A DNA stretch of 64,000 nucleotides from Flammula alnicola (Eukaryota; Basidiomycota; Agaricomycetes; Agaricales; Strophariaceae). The notes below the pieces were generated by a model, which was not told the DNA's origin, did not search any database, and was given only the letters and a program-made list of their open reading frames with translations. The position numbers were made by a program, and so were the translations under genes. The DNA lies in NCBI GenBank assembly GCA_015499995.1, contig JADNRV010000027.1:186001-250000 (forward strand). Direction: 5' to 3'. Of the stretch, positions 35,365-48,446 are shown piece by piece. Numbering within the stretch: position 1 is the first letter of the stretch; every line of letters begins with the position of its first letter.

Positions 35365-35959
35365 CACAAGCGCCGTTGCAATCCCGCTGGGTCAGCTCCT
35401 AATTATCTTCAAGCGGCGTTACAATATTTAAGCGCTCCTCGCTCATCGGGTCTGAGCTTGAAAGCTCTTGACCCACGACGTATTGGGTTGCAAAATGGCC
35501 GTCAGGCAGAAATGTCTCCACTGTCATCCGTCGAGCTGTCGTAAGATCCTGGTGATCTCTGGGCAAGTCATTCATCCGATGCCGATAGTTCGGGACGACT
35601 TGTACCCTCACATATGTGGTCGATGCATACAACATTTTTTGAAAGCTTGTTTGTGATGACCTTGATTGAATATATCTTTTACTTCGTTCCAGGGTGGTAT
35701 ACGCACTTAAGAGTCATTCCGGTGTCAGTTAGTGAGATATTTATTAATGGCTGACAGCTGTTATGAGGTCTCTTAAGTTTCAAATAGAGAAATGGATTGG
35801 GATGGCCTATAAATCTAGATCGTGAACCAGGGGGCACATATGATGGATGGGTTAAGCGCCCAAACCGGGCCGACATGGGCCGATCCACAACACACGTTTT
35901 GAAGTCCATCTGTTTTCCTCCGTCTCTCCTTTACTACCCCCTCGCTTTATGTCTCATCT
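35365..35959. other. Intergenic region
   Basis: No gene recognised. The 5' exon of the following kinase could extend into its right end. Confidence 0.35.
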
Positions 35960-37146
35960 CAGCCTAGCGCGTCAAACGAATCTGGCTGCAGTCATGCGGT
36001 TATCAACTTCGCCGACGGTTCAGGCCAGACTGGATCTCATCTTGCATCACTGGTCCCCCACCAGAGCCAGTTCTCGGAGTGTGGCAGCGGGAGGACCACA
36101 TCAAACAACGTGTACAGTATTCCTCTTTCTTGTTTATTTGTCGCCCTCACAAAGATGCTAGATATGATCTGTAATGGACGCCATACGTCTTGTGGATAAT
36201 AAACCTGTCATGTTCAAGGGGTGGTTAAGCCAGGGAGCAAGGACGACCAGGAGGCAAAAATTTCCCTGTTCTTGTCGTGCCCCGTACTGTCCCATAATTC
36301 CAGAAATCATTATATACCCATTGACGGGGTGCTGATGGATCCGACGATGAGAACTTCGAGATACTTGTGATGCCTCTCTTGCGACCATTTGACTGTCCGC
36401 GGTTCGATACTGTTGGGGAATGTGTAGATTTTTTTCAGCAAATATTTAAGGTGGACAACAAGTCTAATTCTCATTTCGTTTCTTAACCGGAATTTTGCTC
36501 AGGGTCTTCAATTCCTCCACCATCATTATATCGCCCACCGGCACGCTTCCATTTTCATGCACCACCATGTTTAGAGTCCCATCATGGATTCTATGGGTGC
36601 CTAGGGACTGCACAGGGCCCAACGTTATGATGAATGCGTAAGACATGTTTCCGTATGGCTTCCATCCTCAATCATTCGAGCGTAACGCGAGTTCACGGGC
36701 CCTGCAGAGCGTCTGTACGGGCACATAGCGTGTGTCCGCCAAAGTATTACTGGATTGACTTTGGAGTTTCGACGAATCGGAAAGGCCGCCACGGGTCCAC
36801 GTTTTGAGGGGGAGTGACAGGAAAGCACCTGAGTTTCAAGGTAACGACTGCTTCAAGCAAATGGACGATCCTTTCCCGACAGTTTCTAGGGACATTATGG
36901 ATGTGGTAGAAAATATGGCTTCGACTTCATCATTGCTTCATCAAGCCTCTCGTTGACGACATGGGCCAGGATGACCCGACCAAAAGGCCAACAATCGATG
37001 AATGTGTCATCTGCCTGGGTGAAATTATTCGGTCTCACAAAGTTCGTGGAAGCTTCGCTCTCAAGTCTGGCACAGCACCAAGCTATGTTATTGTGGCTCG
37101 GAATCCCTCCCATATTACCCCAATGGAGCAATCCATCTCTGCATAA
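35960..37146 (+). CDS. Agaricomycete-type protein kinase-like gene, interrupted (possible pseudogene)
   Basis: Segments in order: RIWLQSCGYQLRRRFRPDW, DAIRLVDNKPVMFK, SRNHYIPIDGVL, ILVMPLLRPFDCPRFDTVGE, HHYIAHR, DCTGPNVMMNA, MFPYGFHPQSFERNASS, PPKYYWIDFGV, SDRKAPEFQG and KPLVDDMGQDDPTKRPTIDE. Together they follow one basidiomycete kinase family from N-lobe to subdomain XI. The catalytic loop HR/DCTGPN is split by an apparent GC-AG intron. DFG is intact (IDFG). Frames change several times (for example 36341-36342, and near the IDFGV segment), mostly consistent with one-base losses. However, an in-frame TAA follows MMNA, which a simple base loss does not remove. Start not found. Unrelated to the PAK-like kinase. 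Confidence 0.55.
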
Positions 37147-37409
37147 CCGTCATCATACCCTCTCTCAGCTTCTGATATAGCATATCATGTTGACCGATGG
37201 CTTTGGGGGATTCTGGCCCTCTTGATATACCTATCAGTTCTTGATATATCCACTGTGTTCCCCCAATGACATCGTCTTTCGCAATCAAAAGATCAGACGA
37301 GTGCGGAAAGTATATAGAGAGAACAGAGGGTTTAACGAGGAGGATTGTTTAATAATATACAACAAATAAAGCTAAGGCTACATACAAGGATCAAACGACG
37401 ACAGCAATT

Positions 37410-40400
37410 TCACGTAAGCTTCCACGCTTCAAGAATCTCGTTCAGTGATCGCACGCTCCAACCAGACCCAAGAGCAGTAGTCATTTTATTTCCGGTAGAG
37501 TGCAAAACCTCTTTGATCCCCAAATCCAGCCTCTGTTCGTCCGAGGTGCCGGCTGGAGGAGGCATGCTTATGCACTGAGCATGGGCGTCCCTGGCGAGTT
37601 GACCAAGGACCACCAACAGTGTTGACACTGGCACGCCGTTACGCAGGAGATACCATCCAAGATATCGTGCCACCATCTCTTCGTCAATCGCATCCCCATC
37701 TACATCCATGTTTATACCCCCGCCAACCTCGACCCCTGAGGCCCTCGCCTGCGGTAACGGCTCACCCCTCGCATAACGTCCTATATAGCCCAAGAAACTA
37801 GGCAACGTCCGTACCTCGTCAAGCTTTCGGTCAAGGGCGTGGAGTGCACCTTGCACTGTCGAGCCCCTAATCAAAGCCGAACGCGCATTATTCTCTTGTT
37901 TGCCACTGAACCGCCGGTCGTAAACCTTGGCGTAAAAATCAGCTGCAAAGCGCAGATCTTGCAGACGGAGATGGAAATAGCGAGATTTCGGGGACATGTT
38001 GCGGTACATGTAGAGAGTGAGGTGCGATTGGAGTGTCTGGGGCTTGTCTTGGAGGATGCTATCGAGGAGTACAGCATGGCAGTAGGTCTGGAACAGCCGT
38101 TCTGCATGTGTTGCGTTCTGACTATCCGCGCGACAGAAATGATCTGCAAAGGCTAGGAAGAGTACATTATTTGAGAAGGAAGTGATAAATTCGCTGATAT
38201 CTCCGGCAGGGTGGGTTTTGGTGTCTGTTAGCTGTGGGAAGTCTAACGTAGCGGCGTCACCAGCAGAGGAACCAGAACGAACGAAGAGACTTCGACTGCC
38301 CCTAGGGTCCTCTGTGTAGCTCAAAAACGCCGTTCGGCGTTTGACGTATAAGGTCTGACTTCGTAATAGGGCTTCTTTGTGGTGAGGGTGTGCCGCTGTA
38401 TCAAGATAGAATGGCCAGTAGCGAGGGGTGTCCACACGAATAGACATGAGTTTGTCCATGTCCGGTATAAGAGTCGGCGTGATCAGTTGTGTTTGCTCCA
38501 CTACATCGCCTTCTTTCATCGTGATCTTGACTGGTAGATAAACAATTTCGTTGGTGTCGACGTCACGTGTAATGAGACACCGAGGTTCCACAGCTAGAAC
38601 CCACATATGCCTTAGAGCCTGCAAAAAGCTTCTATTGTCCGACGAAACGTGGTTGAATCGAGGGAAGAACGCCGTCACCATACAGGCTATGGCAGCATCC
38701 GAAGTTCCTAATGTGAAGCGGCCACCTCCCAGGAATAATAGCCCCAACGACATGTGCGTGGCAACATGAACGCCGTATTTGAAGCCATGATGGTACATCA
38801 TTTGTTGAGACATTCCATAAGCATATCGGAGGCGACGCAAGCAGGTTATTTCACCAGTACCAGCCATGACCATGCTGAGTGAGATGGAAATCAGGTTCAG
38901 ACCATCTCGAATTGCCGAACGCTTGATCTTGTGGTCGAAAGCGGGCCCTATGACAAAAATTAGACAATTAACAAGAAGAGTTCACTATAAATACACTGAC
39001 CACTTCCGTATGCCATCCTTGTGAAGTTGTCGAAATGCTTGACTATCATTTGATAGGCTTCTTGACGCGCAGTACCAGCATACTTGAGACCTACAACGAA
39101 ACAACCACCGGCTATAATGTTGTAATACGCCAATTCCATGGCATCGTCAATCGGCTTTCCTGTCTTCGTCCGAGTTTCTATGGCATCCAATATTGTCCTT
39201 GGGATTTGGCGAATGAGCCATTCGTTGCTCGGAACGATGGTATCCCACATAATAAGTGCTCTCGCCATGGTCCGAACGAGCAAGAACGAAGGTTGAATAG
39301 CGTTGAGGGAAACCACAGTGTCGGGTATAGTCAACATATCGGCGATATCCTTACGACCTGTTCTCAGATACATAAGTCCCAGGGCAACAGCGGCCGCAGG
39401 CGAGGTCAAGTTGATATCGAAGGGGGCCTTGGTCTGTTTGCCCATCATTGTATTCGTATCTCCGTGGATAAGAATACTCAAGCGCTTCAGAATGACGAGA
39501 TCCACTGGTATTATTGTGCCCTTTCCAAGCATAATCATTCCGAACGCGAGAGCGCCCGAATACGTGTAAGCTTCACGATGCTCATTGCTCAAATCCGGTT
39601 GGACAAGGTCACGTCGGCTGATCTGACTGAGGCATACTTCAGCCATCCGTCGGTTCCTTGTACCTAGGTAGACAAGGCCAACGCCATATAACCCAGCTGC
39701 CTGGGCGACTAATGACACGTTGAGGTCCACAGTTGGTGTTGGAAGGAGAGCAGGTGTGTGCACGGCAAGTAATTTTGTGACATGTTGATTTCCACTGCCG
39801 ACGTTGGCTGCTGCCATGCCAAGCAAGACACCAATAGATGTTAGATCGTGTTTCGGTGTAAGGTACGAGAAAGTGTGCCACGTCAGCATCTCTTTCAGGT
39901 GTCCTGTGAGCCCCAAGGCAAGGAGGAACCCGGCATGTTCTGGTGAAAGCTCTGTCGGCTTGTTGAAAGCTATCCATGAACTTTCTACACCAGGTGCAGA
40001 AGGAGCAATGCGCAACCCAGCAGCGACGCCGTTATGGAATTCACCCCAGGCAACGGATTCGGGAGAAATTTTGCCAGGTTCGGGCGTGACGAGGATGTTC
40101 AGTGGCTGAACACGGATGTTGTATTCGATTTTGGGAATTGAGTAGGCTTCGCGTGTCACTACAGGGACAGACCCGAATGTGAACATAGCCCGACCATAGG
40201 GCAGCGCAAATGTTCGTTCTGCTACGCGTACGACCTGGTTCTGATGCTCCTTGGTTTGGTCGTGCTCACTGTGAGGAAAATAGGTGTCATTATCCACTTG
40301 CAAACGAACTTTTGTCTCGAAATACGGACCTTAATTCAGGCCGATCTATACTCTTCACAGAGGGAACTGCCGAAGAACACAGCATACGAGCAACTTCTTC

Positions 40401-43400
40401 CAGTCGACGATCAAGTCCGAATCGGACGTCAGTAAACTCCTTGAGATTGATGTCCACACCAGACGCTCCGTCCGCTTCGCCAGCCAGTGTACGAGCCTCG
40501 GCTGTAATTCCGCCAATCGTTTCTCGAGGTCTTATAGGATTCTAAAATTGTGTTTGGAATAATTGCAACTACGAAGATAAGACAGACTTACAATGGACTC
40601 CTTCCTTGATTTGTATCCATCGCTTATGAATGTATCAGGATTCTGCGTGGCAGAAGCAGCAAGGTCATTGCGGCCAATGACACGATACGCTTCCAGGGGC
40701 CAATTTCCAGGAGGCGCAAGTTGACATGTCCTTGCAGCCTCTCTCAAAGGAGCAGCGACCCCTAAAGGAAGTTCCGACGAAACGTCGCGCTCGCCATTCT
40801 GCGATACCATTTGATAGATGACATTCTCGGCTCGCTTTTGACCATCGGTGACCTTCCCATCAGAAAGCGTATTGTAGAGGAGACTGAGTTTGTGCAATTC
40901 GTGAAGCGGGTCGCAGACGCCGTATTCGAGAGAGGGGGTTATAGAGAAGCGCGTAACGATGTGTTGAACGTCGTGCCATGGTGCGTTCCAATCTGGCGTG
41001 CTGACGCGTCCATAAAGGATAGCTGATATGTCTGGCGGCCATACTGGTATCCGATCGTCGAGATGGTCTGGTTCTGTGATAGCTATCAGCGCTAAAGAGA
41101 CAGACATATTAAAACTAAAAGCATACGAGAGGTTAGCGAAGACGGCCAGTCGCTCATTGCACCAGGTACCAAACGTTTCCAGTAATCTGCCCATTCTGGA
41201 CGCACTGCCACTGCTATACGACAGACGATGGGTGCGAACTTCAGCAAGTCCTTTTGCCGTGGTATGAAAGACGGAGGTGCTCGGCCAGTGTGTGTAATCC
41301 ATATAAGAGAGGGGCAAGCATTGGATGTGGAGGTTCAGTTCTTTGTATTGGGCGAGGAGGAGGGATGAGTGGTGGTAGCGGAGAAACTTCAAAGCAGGAT
41401 CTTCCGCAAAATGATCATGCGATCTGGAATGGAAAAGCCGCAGCCAAGGGTCTGAAGGAGGAGCAACGACCTGGAATTCGAGCCCGAAGACTGCGTAGAG
41501 CGATGAAGAGAAGCACTCAAATTCGACATTTTCCGCTGTTGACCATGTCCTCGTTGACCACTTCTCCAGGAACAAACGATGGATCTCAAAAGTGAGCTCC
41601 GGGGGAAGTATGAGCGCAAGTAGTTGGAAACACTCGATGACAAGCTTGTCTAGCGGACATAAGTCGAAAGTAATTTGGGATTTCCATCCATCTTCATGGA
41701 TTAACGTCGTCGTACCCCACTGGGCTTCTTGGGCAAAGACTACTTGTCCATGAGGCCCCTGTTCTGGAGCTATTGATATATCCATGTCCAGCTCTCCTTT
41801 TCCTTGGACTTTTTCTGGCTGGTATTGCACTTGAACAGGGATTTCGCACAATCCGTGAGTAAGGAGGGATAGCTGTCCATTGGGTTTAACGATCAGTAAA
41901 TCCCAAACATTTCCACGTGTGGCTCGCAGAGACGTGGCAGAAAGGGCAGGTATCTCCGATATGGGGGTAACGAACATAGTCCTGTCAGGTTGGTGGGCAA
42001 TGGAAAATATTTGCATGCTCTTGCTTGCTGGAAGACAGACCGACATCAAACAACGAGATTCTTTGCCATCAAACCGATCGTCGAATATTGACACTGAGAT
42101 GTTTCGCCATGAGAGGGCACTGAAGAGAGAAAGTCATTAGACCGACATCTCATCGACATGGACAGTGGACGTACTCTTCTTCTTGGATTTGATGTATAAG
42201 CAGGCATTCCATCCAATACGCTGCTTTCATCCTGCCATGTTCCGGTGGTGTGAGGGCGCCATCAGAATCTAATCTACCACCACCCAATGCCATCCTGTCC
42301 ATCGTGGTGCTGAGATCATTTCGTGATAATGAATTGCGTCTGGCTTTAACAGGCCCTTGTCGTTGACTTGCTGCACGTTTGGCGGAAGCAGCGGCCCCGG
42401 TCACGGTCACGAGAGAGGCCATAGTGGTCGTCGAAGAGAGGGAAGGCGCCATGCCAGGCAGTGATGAGAGTGGTGGCATATCCGCAAGTTCAAACACGTC
42501 TGGTGCAAGGACGTGCTCTCGCGAGCGCGAGTTCGGAGACATGGGGTGGATGCGGTCACGACCGCCGTCGAACATAGCAGAGGTCCTGCGACTTCCGCCA
42601 CCTGACATCGATTGCCGTTTGGAGCTTGTGGTTGTAGGAGGCGCAGGAGGCTTATTACGTCCATATGACACGGGTGTGTCTTTCGGTTTGATAAAAACAT
42701 ACCGCCAGATGGACATTAATCGCTTTTCGGTGTTCACGGTGACGACGAGGCGTACATCGGCGATGATACTGCAATGTGAGGCCCAGACGATCATCTCCGT
42801 TGGAGGAATGGATTTCAAGGGCTTCATCGAGTGTTCATCTTCGTCCTTTAACATAGCAGGCATGTCGTGTGTTTGTCCTAGGATGCCAGAGGTAAGGCCG
42901 ACAGCGGCTGCCTCTGAAAATGGACTGGTGACGGAAAATATAGTGGGCAATACGTCGTCTCCAGTGGACTCTGCTTCCAGCAGCTCCGAGGGCTCCAAAA
43001 CTCGTTGGATTATGACACCGTGAGGAGAAATCGGCCACGCCTTCCGGACAATAAAAGGCAGGGAAAACGTATAGTCCACGCCGTTTAAGAGGTATATCTT
43101 ACCAATGCTCCTCAAGAACACGAATACTGCTGGGGTAGCCTCCGGAGGCCCGGGATCGAACTTGGGATGGATATGAGGGCGAGAAAACGGGCCAAAAGTC
43201 GGTCGGTTTGTGATTCCCGAGTCGGAAGACGGAGGGTCCGCATTGGCATCGTTCGCAACCTTCGTCAATGAAATGTTTGGGGTGGCAGCCTGTTCTAGTT
43301 CACCAAGACACGCCCACTGGATAGACTCTCCCTCCTGATCGAAACTCCATCTTTTTACCATTACCCCGCCATAGCTCAACACGGCAGTATGTGCATTCCA

Positions 43401-43616
43401 TGTCAATTCAGGTTCCTTCGACGCGCCACCTGTGAAAAATGTCGCGGTTTGTATCGAGGACACGTTCTCCGTATCCGAACCGCGTAGCGCAACCCTTATT
43501 GCTTGTAGCAGAGGTGTATCATGGGCAGGAGTCCCTGACGATGCTGTGTTTCGACTTAGGAACTTGAGGGCAGACGATGTCGGCGGCCCTTGGGCTGTGA
43601 CAATTATGGGTGGCAT
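37410..43616 (-). CDS. APC1: Anaphase-promoting complex subunit 1
   Basis: Start ATG 43616, stop TGA 37412-37410. Four large exons cover most of the protein: 43616-42175 (N-terminal beta-propeller-like part, WNAHTAVLSYGGVMVKRWSF, VVTVNTEKRLMSIWRYVF), then blocks at about 42119-40550, 40303-38960 (proteasome/cyclosome repeats: GLYGVGLVYLGTRNRRMAEV, GALAFGMIMLGKG) and 38873-37410 (C-terminal domain). The first intron, 42120-42174, keeps phase (EED|ALSWRNISVSIFDD). APC1 is the scaffold of the APC/C ubiquitin ligase that drives mitotic exit. Ser/Arg-rich loop (KRQSMSGGGSRRTSA) is a likely phospho-regulated insertion. The reading is intact throughout, with no frame breaks seen. Confidence 0.88.
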
Positions 43617-44738
43617 TCAAGCTGGCAAAACCGCAAAACGCGCGTTATTTACACCCATTTGTAGTGCAAATGTAACTTGGTTAGAGCCTCCTTCCTTCAA
43701 AACTTTTCCTGTCTCTTGCCAGAATACCAAGAAAATACCTCCCAGGGATACAAAATGTGGTGAGGAGGTTCTTGACACATAAGTGCGGTGCTATCTGCTT
43801 GATTTCTCGATCTTGCTAAATTTGAACTTCGAAGTAACTCAGGAAATTGCATTCACGATGTTCGATCGTGTACACGGTGCAAAGGCTGCACCAACCGCAC
43901 CGAAAAAAATACTACCCATGCACTGTGCTGAAAGGGTGATACTGAAGTTGATATCGCATACAATGGCGTTGCGTCTTTGCACCATCATGAGCTCAACCTC
44001 AGGAAGCTCGAAAATTTGGCCAATGCGGAGGTGGGTATGTGCGCGGGGTGAACATGACTGTGGTCAAGTGGACCAGATGGCAATGTTTTTTTATTCAAGG
44101 TGTGTCCCATCGCCATGTAATTGTGTGAATGATTGAAACCATGACAGCGTTTAGCTTTGTACAGGCAATCAAGTTTAAATAAGTAGGCCAAATTGCTGTG
44201 CCTTCGTCCAATGACATTGCGGTCAGAGCCATGGGATGGTTTAAATTACCGAATGAATAAATATGGATTGCATGAAGAATATACCGCACATTCGATTTAC
44301 CTCGACAGGTATGTTTATCATGTATCTTTACTACAACGACACTATCTTCTTTGCTCAGGAATCCAAACTATCGATACAAAAGATTCAAAGTTTTCTGAGG
44401 CGACCTCCTTTCCTCTGGCGCGCCGCTCGCGTTGGATTGCGGCGATAAGTTGTGTGAGTTACTGTCAGGCGATTAACTGCTGCGATTGCTGCTGCTGCTG
44501 CGATTGCTGCTGCTGCTGCAACCACGACTGGGGATTGGCATCAGCTGAACAAGCGCATGAAAACAAGGAGGTAGAAGAAGCTTTATCCCGCTGAGAGATT
44601 CAAACTCACAGTGCTCGTGCAAGGTATTTGGTGCGGTGTGTATGCTACTCTTCAGACTGCATCTATCAAAAGTCCTGAAATCCTGATATGTAATTATAGT
44701 TCAATTAGCTGGAACTTCACCTTGGGATTCGTTTTGGG
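43617..44738. other. Intergenic region
   Basis: Promoter side of APC1. No convincing gene; contains a CTG-type repeat at its right. Confidence 0.4.
44477..44520. repeat. (CTG)n-like imperfect triplet repeat
   Basis: Two near-identical blocks of CTGCTGCTGCTGCGATTG type. In frame it would encode Cys/Asp; not within a supported gene. Confidence 0.75.
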
Positions 44739-45455
44739 ATGGGCCAGGATTATTCCGGATATCCCCCACCAGCCCTTAACCAGATTCCAGGTATGGTGAA
44801 ATTCTTTCAGCTATCTGCGGCCATCGCTGAAGGCTCATTGGTGGAGAATGACGACGGGAACAGATTTTCCTGCGGAAGGGGTACCTCGTGTGGTGGGAAG
44901 GAATCAGGAGACACTCAAGGCACGTTGAAACTGCGTGGTAAGTGCGCTTCAGAATGGAAATGGAACATGATTTGTGAAAACCTTAGCTGATGACTTCGAA
45001 GGGAAATGTGATAGAGAACTGAAGTGGAGGCACAATTCTGTGATAGATTCTTCACTGGCTGCGCTCACTAGATATATTCTAGTGAGCGCAGCCGATTTCC
45101 CAGCACAAAGCTCTCACCAAACCTGTGGAGGTAGGATTCTCCATCCGCTCGGCTTCTCGAATCACTTTCTTCCTTTTGACGCCCAGATGTAAGTATCATA
45201 TGATCTGAAGGAGTCATTGTGGCAATCCTAGGCATAACGAGGCTGTTCGACACAGAAACCTGGGAATCTGCCGTTCCTAACCCCCGATCGAGGGCCATTG
45301 AGTTGGTAGGGATATCATGTTCGGAATCCTTTGAAGGTTATCACTTCATCGACCTTGCGCTACATTCTGAACGCGGCTTGCCATCATTCTCCCATTACGG
45401 AACCCTTATTGTCCCTGTCATGTCCAGGGGTCCCATCAACATCTTTTCTTTCAAG
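44739..45455 (+). other. Possible gene or gene remnant upstream of PARP
   Basis: Protein-like segments in several frames: MGQDYSGYPPPALNQIPG, LKAHWWRMTTGTDFPAEGVP, VSAADFPAQSSHQTCGGRIL, and RLFDTETWESAVPNPRSRAI ... FEGYHFIDLALHSERGLP. They could be exons of one + strand gene ending before 45464, but joining them needs unseen introns or indels. The perfect hairpin at 45058-45092 interrupts the run. No family recognised. Confidence 0.3.
45058..45092. repeat. 35-bp inverted repeat (15-bp perfect arms, 5-nt loop)
   Basis: Arms GCTGCGCTCACTAGA and TCTAGTGAGCGCAGC are exact complements flanking TATAT. Confidence 0.9.
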
Positions 45456-45463
45456 CCTTTACC

Positions 45464-47278
45464 ATGGCATCAATCGGCGAGGAACGTGAACTCGACACTC
45501 CTTACGGAGCGACTCTGCCCAGCGATGATAACAACAGCGATCTTGGAAGCGATGACGAATTTGTAGGCGATGATGACGACAACCTTTCCCTTGAGGGCAT
45601 CGACGAGGTTGCTGAAGTACCCCCTCTTTGCTACTCCGGCATTACTGTGTGCATTGTGAGTTCAAAGGCTACAAATAACAAAAAATTGGGACCAATATCA
45701 TATGTAGGTTTGCGAGCGGCGACCGCCGTATTCGAGGGGAGGCAAAAGCTATCCGACTTGTGGATTGCGTTGCGCCGGCATTCTTGAAAGTGCCAGGAAT
45801 CAAAGTGCATCGTCCACTCCTCGAAATTTAGGCGGTCGTGGTGTATCACCCTTGAACCAAAGGGGCGCATTTCGTAACTCAAACCCAGGAGGATCACCAT
45901 CTCCTGCTCCACCCAGGAGTCCTAACGTAAGGGACCTATCACGCCCTCTCAGAACCCTCTCTCTTCAGCGACCCCATGGTCAGGGAAATCAGACCCATCA
46001 TGGAGGATCGAGACAGCTTAACGCCAACGCGCCACTCTGCGTTGTAAGCATCCTGGTCCATCATTTAAATATGCAGCGACCTCTGATGCTATTCTTCAAT
46101 CTCCTTAGGTTTGCCTCGTTAAGCCATGTCGCGGTAGAAAATACGTTACTTGTGGACTCACATGCGCAGAGAAGCTGTGTAAGGCTGGGCCTGCCAACCC
46201 AAACATGTGCGATGTGAGTCCCCGCCGGTGTATGGATTATTGCAAGTCTCTCATACTTCTTAGTATTGTCATCGTCGGCCGAAAGTTCCAGGCCACAATC
46301 AGTGCGGCGTAAACTGTCGAGAAAGCGCTAAACTTGCCTGCTTATTATGCAAAAGTCGACCAAAATACAAGCGATATCACCTATGTGGAAAGACATGCAA
46401 GAAAATTGCAACGAAGTCGACCCCGCTTATCCTAGAAGCTCCCCAAGGCCACGCCACATATGAACTTGGTTTGTCGATATCTATCCAAAGCTATACGATC
46501 CCCTTAATAATGTATTGCAAACAGTTCAAAATAAGTTCAAAAGCGCATGGAAATATCCCGGGACACCAATTCCAACCATCAAGAACATTTACAAAATCAT
46601 CGAAAACAAAAGTTTCCTCCAGCCATACGATAGATACAAGTATGTGTTTCTCTTTCTTTTTGATTCTCTTGGTTAATTGCCTTCGGCCCATGCAGAAGAA
46701 GCGTTGGTAACGAAGTATTTCGCTATCACGGCACAATGCGGAAATGTACCCTTGGATCACCTGGAAATACCCAGCTTTGTTCTAATACCACATGTGCGCT
46801 CTGTTCTATACTGAGGACTTCATTCAAGACGAGCCTTGCAAACCCCTCCGGATCGTGAGTGCTCTATATCTGTACAGGTCTTTACTGATATCTGACGGTA
46901 ATGATGTCAGCTTTGGACCTGGAATCTACTCATCTTCAGCAGCAAATCAGTAAGACTTTACTTTGAATTTTCTTCATCCTTCCCTGTCTCAATGTGTCTT
47001 TAATACAGGGCTTATAGTTTCACAGGTGGCGGCACTGGGGCCATCATTTTAACGAAAGTCATTCTAGGAAATGTCCGTTCCGTTAATAGGGGCAATGAGG
47101 TCATGTCCTGTCCTCCTGGTTTTAACTCGGTAAAGTTTTCAATGGCATGTTCCCGCGAGATCGGTGAATAACACTTTATTTTGCGTAGGTTGTCTATGAT
47201 AGTCAGAATGGGACCCTAAATGAGACTATTGTCTACTCTGACGATGCTATTCGTCCTGTTTTTTTGATCGTTTTCTGA
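45464..47278 (+). CDS. PARP-type ADP-ribosyltransferase with four Cys-rich modules, 453 aa
   Basis: Nine exons, all in phase: 45464-45655, 45708-46043, 46109-46213, 46264-46468, 46525-46639, 46696-46854, 46911-46949, 47009-47129, 47189-47278. Start ATG in strong context (accATGG). Acidic N-terminus, then four modules of C-x2-C ... C-G-x2-C type: CIVCERRP...CGLRC, CVVCLVKP...CGLTC, CDYCHRRP...CGVNC and CLLCKSRP...CGKTC, probably zinc-binding. The PARP catalytic fold follows: RYHGT (~329), FGPGIYSSSAANQAY (~377), GAIILTKVILGN, GFNSVVYDSQNGTLNETIVY (~435) and FLIVF. H, Y and E of the PARP triad are all present, so it may be active in mono- or poly-ADP-ribosylation. The substrate is unknown. Confidence 0.85.
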
Positions 47279-48446
47279 TACGGTCCTTCATTCATCTTTT
47301 TTCCCTCTTGCATCTTTTATCGAGATACCTACGTCCATTTTTTAGTACTGTAATTTGATAAGATATGTGTGCTGAACGGAAGTGGAGCTGGCAGTGTCTC
47401 GATGTATCCAGTCTATAGTATTGTAATACTCTTGCAAAGTTATTCTTTTCTCTTTCACTTATCTGCTCAATGACAAGGTTTTTTAAACCAAGGGTATGAA
47501 ACATCAAGAACACTGTCGGAAAAATCCCAATTAGCATATAAGTACTTGCGGCAGCTGATGGTCTTATAAGAGCTAATCAGTTTCTGCGGGAAGACGTATC
47601 AGCAGGTTATCAAGTCATGGAACTGACCCGCGCTGAAGTTTCGGACGAGCGGACACAGTACGCTCTAACCGATTGACAGGATGTCTGTTCCAACTTCCAA
47701 GTCCTCCGCATTTGTCCAAGTCAATACATAGTCTATGGCTAAAGTGATCGATTGATCAGTAGTAATTTCTGAGTAAGGAGTTTGTGAAGGAGACTAGTCA
47801 ATGGCCAATGTCAACTGCTGACATCTGCTCTTTCTTGCCTTGAATCCGCTATTTCCGGAAAGTAACTCATGGGCGGCGAACGTGCACGAGAATTGATTGA
47901 ATTACTTATGTAGCGCTCAGCGCTCTCTGTCATTTGCCAGTGTTTGTACACTTTTGTCCTCTCCGATAAGAAAAACACGTCACTTGCCATGCAATTGGCC
48001 CTGCCTCTTTCACACTGTCCCTCTGGACTTTTGCCGTGATTCCTCGGTAATGAGTGGTTGGTCTTCTCTGGTTTGATTTTTTTATTGTGTTACGGACCCA
48101 CAAAACCCATTTTACGTATCTTGCAGCGTACTGGTTGATGATCATACTGTCGGTCTATGACGGAGTGTCTATCGAGTTTCTAAGACTGTCCAGTCCCGTT
48201 GGTAACGGACGGCCGTTCTATCTGCAGGCAGACATGCCCTTTCGTGGATAACAGGGTCCACACGAGGGCGGACTGTCGTCTTTTTTCAATGTTCCGGCCC
48301 TCCGTTTGCATCCATTCTGGGTAGAACAGCTTCTCGAACATACAGGTGACGATTGTCTCTGTGGGCAATGTGGCAATGTTTCCCCTCCTTGCCCTACCTT
48401 CTTGTGCAGGTTTCCTTCCCTCTGCGACACACAGTCCACCACCGGC
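47279..48446. other. Intergenic region
   Basis: About 1.2 kb without a recognisable gene. It includes the promoter of the membrane protein at 48447. Confidence 0.45.

Noticed and set aside
43783..44136. Plus ORF of 117 codons downstream of the APC1 start
   Set aside because: No recognisable motif and opposite-strand frames are equally open.
47630..47690. Possible tRNA on the minus strand (GGTTAGAGCG followed by GGTCAGTTCC)
   Set aside because: No acceptor-stem pairing and no proper T-loop (GTTCRANNC); anticodon arm not formed.
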